From contig NC_089684.1 in NCBI RefSeq assembly GCF_031753505.1, positions 6,682,201 through 6,746,200 of the forward strand: a DNA stretch of 64,000 nt, written 5' to 3'. The translations under genes and the position numbers were made by a program. Within the stretch, counting starts at the first letter, position 1; the number at the start of each line of letters is the position of its first letter. Origin of the DNA: Anomalospiza imberbis (taxonomy: Eukaryota > Chordata > Aves > Passeriformes > Viduidae). Shown in pieces: positions 1 through 11,512 of the stretch. The notes beneath the pieces are model-generated. The model saw only the letters and a program-made list of their open reading frames with translations, made no database searches and had not been told where the DNA came from.

Positions 1-3000
1 ATTATTTTGAGTTATTCATACAAAACTATAAACAAACAGAAAAATATTCCATATTACACACCACTGATTAAAGGCCTTGAGGAAATAGATCAAGAAGGAC
101 ATCTGAAGAAAAATACTGCAGTGAATTTTGAAATTTTGAGAACCAAACATTACAAGGTGTAAGTAACAACTTTATACTGTATCGCTTGAAAAATGCACAA
201 AAAAGACCTATTATTTTTGAATTATCCAGGTAAATATGCCACAAATGCTGCATACCTGAAGACACATTAAGATCTAAAGTACTTGGAAATTTAAAATTAT
301 AAGGTATCAATTATTGTTTCTATTGGTAGATACTTTTTTTTTTTCTGAGCATTACTAAAAATTCTGATGTCAACAAGATTAAAACGGTGAAGTGCTTCTT
401 TGTAATTTTTCAGTACCAATAAAAATAAACATATCTTTGGACATGTATCAGACATAACAAACAACTTCTTTACTAATACACTGCTGCTTTAAGAAACTGT
501 ATCTTAGCTTTTCCATTTCTTTAATCCCCATCTAAAGTGCCTGCTGGCAAATCAGCAGCATGTCGGAAAGGGGTGAAGAACATGAAGACATATAAGTGTG
601 AATTCCATGAGGTCTGTCGCTCCCTCTATGTTATATATTTTTGGCCAGTAAAACAATGTAAGTACTTAGCCCCCAAAACCCCATGTTGTGCATCTCACCC
701 CAGCAGCAATTACAGGAAGAGTCCAGCTGTAAAAACCTGATGGAGACGCTGTGCAGATTCAAAGAATCAAAAGCGCAATTCATTAGAAGTGCTTCACTTA
801 TTTTCTGAAGCAATTTCGAAGCTGGTATACACAGAGAAGGGGGTGCAAGGTCACCCCTATCCTCTCCTTTTCACCACTGCACAGAGGACAAGTTACCAGA
901 AAGTAACCCAGGGACTCAAGAAATACCACAGACAGTATTTTGAAGCTTTCCTGAGCACAGTGTAGGATGCCACTGAAGAGAAAGAAGGACACATTCAACA
1001 AAAAACCCTTGTGGTTTCATTGCTTTTAAGAATGAACAGAAAAACAAGCCCCCTCACACAACTGCTAGCAACAAAATCAAGGGAAAGCTTTACTCTTCCT
1101 TGAACCTTTCTGAATGAACTAAAAGACTCAACCAACAGCAGCTGGTATTTTGTATGCAGTGATAAGTCAGCCTCCTGTATATTCAGATATAACATGCTTA
1201 TTACAAATAAACTCCACTGTATGTTGTTTGAATAGCTACTGCAGTGTTAAACTGATGCTTCAAGAAATGCATACAAACTAATATTTAAGAGACCATTTCA
1301 CCTGGAGTCTCTAGGTTATGGCAACAATGGGGTAAGTTTACTGCTGATTACTGCAAAATAGAGTACCTTTCAACACAAAGATGAGTTGGATTGATGGCAA
1401 AACTTACAATAACTGACTTCCTTTTAATTTATGAGTATTCTGTGATTACACTATTTCCAAAACAAGGACTTTGTTTTGTTTGGTTTTTTTAATGAAAACA
1501 AAGTATCCTGTTACATAAACAGAGCTGTTCTTTGACACTGCATCTTGCTGCTCACTGTTATGGGATTTATCTTCAAGAGAAGAATAGCAATAAAAAGGCA
1601 AATTAATTCTGTTTTCTGTAACTGTAGCAGGGATAGTAGTGTAAACATACAGAATTCCCAAGGAGAGAGTATTTTCAGACCTTTGTAATAAATGATCAGC
1701 AACTTAGCAGATAGAAACATCCTTACTTTTTTCTTTCCCCTCCCTCCTGGCTCAGAGAACATATCTCGTACCTATGAATTCTAACGATTAAAATAATTCT
1801 ACCAATTACTTTGCTGCATTCCAGTACGCATAGTCAAGTATGTAATGCAATAAACTATGCCTGAATGGTCTGTTTACCCCAAAGCAAGTTGCAAGGAAAA
1901 CTCTTTTGCCTTAAAGGACTTGTCTCTTTAGAGCGGGCAGGCTGGCAAAAAGCCAAGGGAAGCTGGTGCTTAAGCAACCAAGACTGAGCAGTGCCTGTGT
2001 GCACTGCAATCTCAGCCAACCGCAGTAAATGTTATTGGAGTTTTTGTGCTGTAAAATTGCTGCTTTCATGCCCACTGCATCTGACAATAGGAATCCTTGG
2101 CCTTGCATGAGAAAGGAAGGCTGATGTGCCTTCTAGTCAGATCTCTGCATGCTTAAAAAGCAGGGTTACTACTCCTGTGTACTCCTAATGGGTTAGTGAC
2201 AAATAAATTCATGTCAATGCTACGTCAGACACAGAAAGATACTAAATGGAAAAATCGTTTGTATATGAGAGAGAAGAGCAGAAAACTCATGCTTTAAGCA
2301 CAGTCCTTAGACTATTAAAACTATTGATAATATTTAAAAAGATAAAGGATGTTAAAGGTGACAAATGTTTAGCTTTTCACTTTTCAAAGCAACTTGGAGA
2401 TAAGCTGTTTTCACAATTATCCAATGCACATTATTTTTTTGCTTAGTGACTCAAACACAAAATCCTTAGCATTCCTCCTATGAAAGACTACAACAAGCAT
2501 CTGCCAGCCGAATTTCTGAGAGCCCTGTTTACTTCCAGCAAGCAGCATGTTTAAAGCACTGAAACATCATCCTCCAACTTACAGCTACTGAGAACAGAGT
2601 TCAAATGCAAACCCAAAGGCAATGAGAAGACAAATCAGAATTTTTAAAATTTTTTGTCAAATGATTTTTTTTTTTTTTTTTTGCTACAGGAACTTTTCAA
2701 CACTACAGAATAAAATGTATATTGCAGTTGCATCACAATGACCAGATTTCTGTATTAACCTCCACTAGCAACATCCATTTAATCCAACAGCAATTCCTCA
2801 GAAGCACAGAATCAGGCCATAGCAATCATTGCAACTCTAGAATAAACTAGGTATTTAAAAAAATATTTTATTAAAAACTCACAATCTTCAACTCATTCTA
2901 TGTTTCTAGAAGAACTTCTGCATTCACAAATCCATCAAGGATTGGTGAGCACTAGAGCTCATAAGAAAGGCTTGTAAAACTGTAAATTCAGACTGTTGCC

Positions 3001-5014
3001 ACCAAGTGATGAACACATGGGAACATGTGTAAGATCTTGAGTCCTCCTTTTCTAAAAATAGCTTTTAAAAAAAGATTTTGCATTGCAGTACAGAGTTAAA
3101 AATACTAGACCTTTCCCAAAATAAAATAATAAAAAATCAAAATAAAAGAGCTTCATGTGATGATGTGACACACTTGCATCTGCTCCTGATGTCCTACAAG
3201 TCATTTGCTGTGCACTCACAGAATATTTGTTCCTCTGGAAGTCAGCATAAGCAGTACCTGGGTGAAGTCCTCAGATTTGTAATTTATAATGGAAATAAAC
3301 CCCCTATGTGCCTGTTTCCTTGTCCTCTTACCTTCTGTATTACAGATTAATTTCTACCATAAATTTCTTACAGTCTACTCTCTGCACAAGAGCAGTACAT
3401 CCTCGTTCCTGATTGCGACTTCAGGGTTCTTCCATTAAACGGTGACAGAATTTAAATTCAAGCTTCTTATCTTGCAATTAGGAATGTCTGTTCTGTAATC
3501 AAGCAGTCAAAGGAAACGATGTGTGTGCAAGCACTGGCAAGAGGGAAGGATGCATTTGTGACTCTTATGTTCATCTATCGCGCCAGGTACACGTTAGTTC
3601 ACTTCAAGTGGGCTGACATTTGGGTGCAGCATTCTTCCTTCAGTAAAACGATATTCTGCTTTTATGTTTCACTGAATTTCAGAATGAATGTATCTTCACA
3701 GATTTTTTTAAATTGCCTGATTTTCTGTAATATGATTTTTGATGGGGAAGAAGGAGTGGAGAAAATGTCTCCACATCAGATCATATCCGCACTACGATAC
3801 ACAGTTGGCAGGTTGTCCCATCTGGCATGCATTCGAGTATAAGATGGATAATTTGTCACTCTGAATCCTTTGATTCGTGAAAAGGCCAAAATCATCTCTG
3901 GAAAAGATATTTTTGCGGCTAATGATACAGGAGGTGTGGGGGAGACTGTTCTTTGAAGGCTACAAAGGCCACAATCTGAGAAGAAATAATTGGGTCTTGG
4001 CTCTTCTATTAATTAACATAGTAAGAGATTGAAAACTACAAAAATCTCTTAGGAGTAAAACATGACTTACAACAATCAGATATGAGAAGTAATTGCCCAC
4101 CACTTTGCAAAATTTGATTTTGGAAGGGTGAGGGTGAGATTGGGGAACTGTAATTTGCTCTTGGCAAACAGACTGAATGCTTAATTAAACTGAACAAATG
4201 TACATTTTTGTACATTAAGGGAACAATGTTGACAGAATTTTGGCTTAAAAACCAATGAAAGAGGATAAAAAGATGGATTCATGAAATTGAAATCAAATAT
4301 CAAAAAGATAAAAAATAAACTGGCTAGCATTCAAGACACAATTTTCAAGTTTTTAAGACAACTAGATTTGCCCCAAGCAAGTGGAACAGCTAAATCTGTT
4401 GATCTGTAGTTCCTGAAAGATATTTGCCTTCCTGCAATATCAGACTTTGGACCATAAGAGATTTACGTGCTTCTGTAGCTACCAAGGAAGGCTGCAAGCA
4501 CTGCTACACACTGGCTGAAACAAAACTGTCTCTGACCTGAGAAAAAAAGTCAGCATGTATTTTTGTAACATGAACTTATTCTGTATTTACAGAAAGCTTG
4601 TCAAGTACCTCTATTCAGCATCACGGGCATTGTGAATTTATGGGTATCAAGCATTTTTGCTTACAAAATATTTACATGAGTATGTACATGCCCAGAAGAC
4701 ATTGGCAGTTTTCACTGAGAACTGGGAATCTTATTTTGTAATTTTGCAGGATATAAAACAGTCCAGCACGTGGGAAGGGAAAGCGGCTGTTTTGTAAATG
4801 ATTTATTGTGGAAGGTCTGGACAATTTCAGAGTGAGGTCTGGGCTACAGGAAAAAAATCATTTTCTGTTACATTTAAACAGGCAATGTATTTCAACATGC
4901 AGGCTGCCAACATAACAGGCGTAGCCATAGCTTAGTAAGAAAATCTGTCATAAACTCCAAACTCACATATACCTGATTTGAAATGCACACAAGTACTACT
5001 AGAAAAGCTCCAGG
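1..5014. other. AT-rich intronic or intergenic DNA, no gene seen
   Basis: No exon with plausible splice sites and coding content is recognised. There is a pure T run of 18 at 2665-2682. Scattered 60-107-codon open frames look random in composition. The stretch 3360-3850 is slightly less CpG-depleted than its surroundings, but I cannot assign a function. Confidence 0.6.
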
Positions 5015-5905
5015 AGGTTACCTCAGTCCACCTTCTCCTAATTGAACGTGGGTTTGTTCTCAGCAGTACGAGTTACATTTTTATTTGTTTTAGTATCATG
5101 TTAGAAAGTTACAGAGCTTCTGTCACTTCCTTGGGACAGCCTTTGATATCTTAACGTAACGTAGTTTACTGTTAAACCGTTTTTCCTAACCATGTGCCTA
5201 ATCTTTCCTCTCCTTATTTTCATCCTATTACTTTTAATTGTATCCCCACACTGCATGCAACATGTTCCATTCTATCTCTGGTTATTAGCTTCTCTTTGCC
5301 AGCAATTAATTATTGCTTAGGCCACATATTGAGCCAAAATTTAATCTCTTACCTACTCCCATATAGTAATACCTCCAACCTCATAACTGTTTTCATACAC
5401 ATATATCTGAACAGTAAAATAAAGAACAATAAGAGAATTTGACAGGAATTTGAAGAAGCAAGATGTCTGAATTCCAAACTGATATTCCATTGATGCTATA
5501 CCTAGGAATCTCTCTTTGCTGATATATTTGTAAATGCAGCTCCAACCGTACTCATGAGTCAGATCATGCTGCAGATTAACGCCTAATTAAAACTCTATGA
5601 CCATTTCTCCTTAGATTTTTCCTGAATAAACTGCACTTTAGACCAGCTTATATTTTTCAGTTCTAATTTCATTTTATTAGTTTCTGGCTATACAATTAAT
5701 CATCTTTTCTTGCCCTCTTCTATTAACATTTTGTCTCTAGCTGGCACTTAGAACACTTGCTATTTAGTATCATTGGGAAATTTTTAGTGCCATTTTTACT
5801 CTGTCATCCATATAACTAATGAGGATGTTAAATAAAACCAAGATTATAGGATATCCCCATGATGTTCTTCAATACAACTCCTCCTAGTTTGAACTATTAA
5901 TCCTA
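5015..5905 (-). mobile_element. Ancient, strongly decayed CR1/L3-like LINE relic, antisense
   Basis: The plus strand reads as the antisense of the 3' half of an old CR1-type element. Near 5030 is a GTCCACCTTCTCCTAATTG-type stretch, then at about 5180-5250 a 'ttcctaacc...cctaatctttcctctcctt...attacttttaatt' stretch. At 5770-5850 the order GTATCATT...GTCATCC...TAACTAATGAGGATGTTAAATAA matches the CR1 antisense order around the catalytic Asp-Asp codons and the strand that follows. No frame is intact. Boundaries and strand are judged from motif order only, and the identification rests on remembered consensus patterns. Confidence 0.5.
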
Positions 5906-6307
5906 ATTTACTATCACAGAATATTTCAATCCAAACAGGTCTGAGTTGATTTTTAAAGTAACATGTTCTAGGGTCAGTGTCAGACCTGAGGACAAATTGT
6001 ATGTACTGATACAACAATGACAAAATTTAATTTATCATGAATTATGAGATAAGAGATAAAACTCTCATTAAACAATGTGTAAGACAACAATGAAAATAAG
6101 GCATGTGGATACCCTCAGAGATTCCAGATGACTGAAAGTTCTGAGAATGATGAAAAGGAAAAGAAGTAAATATATAAACTTCACTGCAAAAAAAAACTGA
6201 AGAGTTTTAAAGCATTTAATCTCATGACCTCAAATGTGTTTCCTTGTGTCCTAGAACACCCTCACACCCCCTTCCCTCTCCTTTTATTCCCCAATAACCT
6301 AACCTAC
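5906..6307. other. Unassigned AT-rich stretch between repeats
   Basis: No gene or recognisable repeat was found between the ancient LINE relic and the SINE. A short pyrimidine-rich segment lies at about 6253-6295. Confidence 0.6.
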
Positions 6308-6443
6308 TAAAATGCAGTTCATTAGAGCATGGTGCTAATAACACCGACATTGTGGGTTCAATCCCTGTGTGGGCCATCCACTTAAAAGTTGTGCTCAATG
6401 ATTCTTGTGGGTCTCTTCCTACTAAGAATATTCTAGGATATCA
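6308..6443 (+). mobile_element. tRNA-Ile-derived SINE with CR1-like tail (TguSINE1-like)
   Basis: The head resembles tRNA-Ile: TTAGAGCATGGTGCTAATAA (D-arm end, anticodon arm) and a B-box GGTTCAATCC at 6355-6364, followed by GGGCCA. The tail (CACTTAAAAGTTG, TGATTCTTGTGGGTC, CTAAGAATATTCTAGGAT) is the CR1-derived part that such SINEs use for retrotransposition. The 5' end of the tRNA head is decayed, so the A-box is lost. From memory this architecture is TguSINE1 of passerine birds. It is not a functional tRNA gene, because the acceptor stem does not pair and extra sequence follows directly. Confidence 0.85.
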
Positions 6444-9400
6444 AAATAACTCCTTCTGTGAAATTACATGGCAGGTGACAGCCTGGCTGCCAAGTTCTAG
6501 CTCACCAGCACGTGCAACTTCCGTTGTGCCGTAACTATGGCAAAGCAGAGATGGAGTAAGGACTGGGAAGTGTTTTAGTAGGCACTAAAGCAGGACTACC
6601 AGAAAACCACACAAGGTACTTCCACATTGGCTAAGACTTAATTTGCCATGGGTTTTTTCAATATTCACAGGTTATTTCCAACCTTCTCACAATCCAGTTG
6701 GGTATGAAGGGAAAAATCCCATTTTCCTCTTCCCACCCTGATAGGAGCTGCAAGGGAAGAAAAGATGCCTTAGAAGTCACTAGCATCTTCCACTAACTTA
6801 TAGCACAAATCCCTGTGTGCATTTCAAATCACACTTCCATTTCATTTTGCTCTTTGTGGCAAGAAAAAGGCAGAAGTGAGGCAGATTGTTAAATTATGCT
6901 GGTTATACATGAATTGTGGTATCTATGTAGAGAACATCAGAGTTGGAGGGAAAATCTGAAGAGTAAAAAACCCCTAAAAACCTCCTAATAAAATTCACAT
7001 CTATGCTCTGTACATGTGTTATATCTGGTCTTTACTAGTGCCAGCCTTGAGCATTGGGCACCTGTTCCCTCAGGTACCCGAACAAAAGCAAAAGGTTCTG
7101 ACCTTGGCTTCTTGACATTGTGGGATAATAAAAACAATATTTCGGTATGGCAGATCCTTCTGTATATGCTCTTCCATCAAGTTCTAATGAATCATCATGA
7201 ACTAAAGTCCTTAATGTATAGGAGAATTATGCCACAGCACATTTGGTAGAGTGAGATGTCCTACAATGAGAGCTCCAAATGCAGAGAGTTCAAATACCTT
7301 TTCATTCAACCAGCTTTATTACATTATTTTTTTCTCTTTCACAAGTTTAAATTCAGAGTTGTGCTCTAGATTTCCAAATTTGTAGGAAGGCTTAGCCATT
7401 TTGAACTGAAAAGCCCATCAATCTGCAATTCCCATGTGGTTAGAGCAAAATCTTGTTTATTGTGCATTACCTGGCAGATCCTTGATCAAGGACAACTGAA
7501 AACCAGTTTATATTATATTGAATTTATTTCAGGTCTTCCCATTACATTAACTATCATCACAAATTGTTACTAAGAAACACGAGAACCGTGATGTTCAAAT
7601 GCACTATACAAATGCTGCTGTGAAATACATCCTTCTCTATTTTGCATTTTCTGGTTCTCCCATAATATCTCCAATTTAGGGGTAAAAATTCTCGAGTCTG
7701 AGTTTCTAATTCAGACTCTTCAATTTCATTGTCAGCAGTAAGCATTAAATATTAACTATACCTTGTCTTCATACTCTCTGCTTAAACTAAGAATTTAGCA
7801 CTTTATTTCTCATTATATTAAATTCTGTGTTAAAAGATAAGCTGCTACTAATCTCAATAAATTTCCCTCCAAATTCTGTCTAATCTGTAACTTTTCATGG
7901 AAAAAGATTAAGAAATTTATCAAAATGGCTAAATACAGATACTACATGACTTCTGTTTTTTATAAGCAGACTTAGTGACATAAGGAAGCCCTCCAACTTA
8001 ATCACATTCAAGAATTCTTTCCTCCCAGCTCCCAGTTCACTCTACTCTCCCTCTCACTTTAACAACTGTTTCATTTCCCTGCATATGTATTCAGATGTCC
8101 CTGTTTATTATAAACCATTTTGCTGTTCTTTCTAAAAACAATAAATGTAATAAATAAATTGTTCTGATAGCAGTAGGCAAACAATCTGACTGCTGGAACA
8201 GTTCTCAGCTCTATAATGAGCTGCACCCTGAAGAAGAGGAACAAGTAGAATTAATCAGAGATGCTATGTAAAAGAAGAGTTGTAACTGATGGTCCTAAAA
8301 TTTATCTCCTCCTGAATTTCATGACTTACTAACACACCGCTCTTAGAGAAACTAAATTATTCCTACTAAACAGTCCACAACAGTCCTCACTTGATCTGAA
8401 TTTTTAAAGCTACTAGTAATACTTCCATGAAGACCGTAGCTTCTCGTGGCAAGCATCTGATAACTCATTTTACTAATTCTCTTTGCTCTTTAAGCTAATT
8501 CCAGAAAAGAAACCTAATTCCCATTGGTTAACAAAACAAACTAATCAAACCCAGCACCATAGATCAATATAATTGTACACACATATTCAGATCCTTTAAA
8601 TTTTGAGTGAGCCAATCAAATAAAATACATTGGTCAAATGGACTCATTCTAAAGGAAAACAATCAGATGTTTGAATAGACTAAGAAGATGTTAATTCAAC
8701 TTGCTATTCAGATAAAGTCAATATAACTGAAAGCAGTTCAATAATATAATTGTTTTCAGTCAGCACTTTTTTTTATCCCTAAATGCTTCAGCAGTGATCT
8801 CTCACCCTCTGCCAACAAAAACACTGGACAAAGTCATCTGGAATATGGCACTGGATTTACTTCGAACCCATTAAGATTAGATAGCATTGAAAGCTTACAT
8901 GAAGATGCAAAAGAAAAGACAACTGGTGAAAAAAAAACCCTTCTTTCTATGAAAGTGCTACACATCCTGCATTACTTACCATTTTAGCTAAAGAAAATGC
9001 AATAATCAAATAATAGCATACTAAAGACTACAATTAAATGATATTGACTTGATAGGATAGAATTTGAGAGATCCACATACTACAATGCCATGCTACACAA
9101 CCATGCATACCATCAAGTAGAAGAAAGTTGTAGCTAACTTACTAAATTCTGCTTTTCCCTGTTTTACAAAGAACATACTTTTTCCCCACCGACAGGCCAT
9201 CAGCATATGTTATGAGAAACCAAGCGTTAGCAAATCAGGTAGATAATCCAAGCAATATTCATTTATGTGCTGAGTGAAAGGAATCTTTCTTCCAGTAACA
9301 CAAATCCTCATTTTGCAGCTGACTGTGGAAATGGAAGTCCGCTACCTGAAGAGCTATTATCTTCTACTTAACCAGCAGAAAAGCAACAAGCCTGACTCAA

Positions 9401-11276
9401 ATTATGGCAATCACTATACATAGAGTATATGTGCTTAGCAAGCTGAGGCACTTCTAAAAAGAAGTCTAATCTTGTGGAGAGAAAGATCATCTGACAGCAG
9501 GAACTGCAAGCACTTCTACCACACATACACTCTGAAGGGGTGAATATCAGACATCTGCAGGTAGAGGATACAGGGGAGATCAGTGGGAAGAGAGAGGGAA
9601 AAGGAAAAAGAACATATACTTGCAGAATATGCTGGGTCTTCCTCCTGCTTAGCAAAAGGCTTACAAAGAACAACTGTCTCAACACATACCACAGTGCTAA
9701 CTCCTGTCCTACTTGTAATCAAAACCCCTCTGATGTTCTGTTAAAAGACTGAGACTTGACTTGACACAGGATCAGATGAAATTAATTTAGCTTGTCTGGG
9801 ATGAAACAAGTTAAGGAACATTCCTGAAGGTTGTTAAATTCACTGGCAATCAACTGTTCAAAATTTCAGAAGCAACAAAAAGACTAAAATCTAGAGGAAT
9901 GATGAACATTTACTAGCTTCCTAAGAGATGCACACAGATCCTCCCAGCTATTCAAAATTTTTAGCAATTTTGTCTTGCTTTTGCATTTTTCATTTATAAA
10001 AGAAGGGTTGGAGGATATAGTAACCTAAATATATTGACTTATTGAACTAAGTCAGGCTATCTTTTGGATAATGAATATATTTTCTAACAGATTTCATATT
10101 CCTAGAGATAAAAGAAAGATAGCATACCCTGATTATGACAATGCATGACCATTTTTTGAGTTCTTCCCAGATTAAATACTGAGCAAGTTCAACATGCAAA
10201 AATGAAGTTATCATTAATTTTAAAGACCTTAATCCAGTGTGTCAAATTCACATATCCTAGTGCTCTTAGCAGACTGGCCTTTTAGACACAACACCAAAAC
10301 TCCACTTAAAGCTAAGAAGAGAAGCTCAAATTTAGTGTTATGCTTGGCAAAATAATTCTGTCCAATCAGCTGATGTGCAATCTGCAGAAAAATATTTCTC
10401 CATACCCCCTCTAGTGGTTCATCTGCAGGTGAGATTTTAACAATCAAAAGACAGAAATGGTTCTTAGAATTTGAAGTGGCATGTTCCAAGCTTTGCTGAT
10501 CTACCTGAGAAGGGCTGTGAATTAAAAAAAAAATTATCTTCCAGGCTGCCTATGCCTACACCAAGAAAATCTGTTCAGTCATGCAACAAAAATGGAAACC
10601 TGTGGCTAATATATTTTCTCATATGAAAAGAAAAAAAAAAAGAAAAAAAAGAAAAAAAGTGGTTTCTTTGGGCACAGTGTGTAAGCAGGCACTGGTGTTT
10701 AAAGTATGTCACTCCTTTTGCTTACTGATACTGGTTGGAAGAGAAACGTGCAAACATATATCTCAGAAGCCACCACTGCCTCCTGTCATCTCACAGCTCT
10801 CTTTGGAGTTTTTTTCCACACTCTTGAGGGCCCTATCCAGTAAAAAAATCCTCCTTTCCTTCCCTTAGGAAATCACAGGAACAGTTGGAACCTGCTAAAC
10901 TTGATGAGGTAGTAAAAGACAACTTTTACATTATTCTGACGCTAAATATCATGACAACTTAACCAACTTCAGTGTACCCTTTAAAAAGTACAACTAAAGG
11001 TTAGTCACTTGCTAAAAACTAGATTACATAATAAATCATTAATAGCTACTGCTTCACATAAGCATTACCTGTTAAATGACTTAAATGATCTTTTCTATTT
11101 TAGCGGTTATTTTTTACTCTTGCTTCTCTTATAGTAAAATAGAAACAATTTGTGACATTTATGGAAAAAATCAGTTTAAAATACAGAGTCATTTTGATAT
11201 ATTTAAGTTTTGTTAGACAATTTTTAAAGAAGATGGAAAACAAAAGGGTATTTAAACTATGGACAAAGTGTCCTCT
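6444..11276. other. Intron downstream of the teneurin exon, no other gene seen
   Basis: Taken as the teneurin intron following the exon, because that gene runs on the minus strand. The only simple repeat noted is an A-rich run at 10626-10659. Open frames here are short and lack recognisable domains. Confidence 0.55.
10626..10659. repeat. A-rich simple repeat
   Basis: Runs of A interrupted by single G residues (A4-GA11-GA8-GA7 style). There is no AATAAA signal just upstream on the plus strand, so it is not clearly the tail of a retrocopy. Confidence 0.9.
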
Positions 11277-11282
11277 TCTTAC
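11277..11282 (-). other. Splice donor of the teneurin exon
   Basis: The minus-strand sequence CATG|GTAAGA gives a strong U1-type donor (positions +1 to +5 GTAAG). Without splicing, the reading frame runs on into Lys-Lys-Arg and stops soon after, so the splice site is the sensible end of coding. The exon's last base is the first base of the next codon (phase 1). Confidence 0.75.
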
Positions 11283-11492
11283 CATGACCTGGGACAGATA
11301 CTGGATTATCACTGGTCTGTACTAGATATGAGCCGGCAGTATAGTCCTCATCTGTATCAGAGTCCTGAACTGGCTGGCTGGCATTATTACTTAATAACCA
11401 CCTCTGGTTGTCATGGAGATTGGGTGATGGAGGAGGGGAGTGTAAATGTTCAGTAACTGATGGACTAGATGAGGAGGATGGCATGGGAGGAC
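11283..11492 (-). CDS. TENM3: Internal cassette exon of a teneurin (probably TENM3), intracellular domain
   Basis: Teneurins are large type II transmembrane adhesion proteins of neurons; this exon encodes cytoplasmic N-terminal sequence before the membrane segment. On the minus strand a T-rich tract and AG (11494-11493) precede it, and GTAAG (11282-11278) follows. It is 210 bp: two bases finishing a Gly codon, 69 codons, and one base, so phase 1 on both sides and skippable in frame. Visible parts: PPMP then five serines (residues 1-9), TEHLHSPPPSPN (13-24), DNQRWLL (27-33), acidic DSDTDEDY (43-50), GSYLV (53-57). The order SPPPSP, QRxLL, DSDxxE(E/D)(F/Y), (N/G)SxLV is, from memory, that of TENM4 and partly TENM2. 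It differs too much to be avian TENM4, and TENM2 has another proline region, leaving TENM3 favoured and TENM1 possible. No other teneurin exon is visible here. The family is fairly sure; the paralogue is less so. Confidence 0.78.
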
Positions 11493-11512
11493 CTATAAAA
11501 AAATAAAAAGCA
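11493..11512 (-). other. Splice acceptor and polypyrimidine tract of the teneurin exon
   Basis: On the minus strand, 11512 down to 11493 reads as a T-rich tract broken by single A residues and ending in TATAG. The T-rich tract next to AG fixes the exon start at 11492 and sets the incoming phase to 1 (codon x|GT). With a preceding G this makes Gly, matching the Glu-Asn-Gly type of junction that I recall at this place in TENM2. Confidence 0.75.

Noticed and set aside
6308..6380. tRNA-Ile gene
   Set aside because: The anticodon arm and B-box are visible but the acceptor stem and A-box are decayed and a CR1-like tail follows, so it is a SINE head.
11259..11456. Plus-strand open frame over the teneurin exon
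   Set aside because: It is the antisense shadow of the minus-strand exon, which has splice sites and family similarity.
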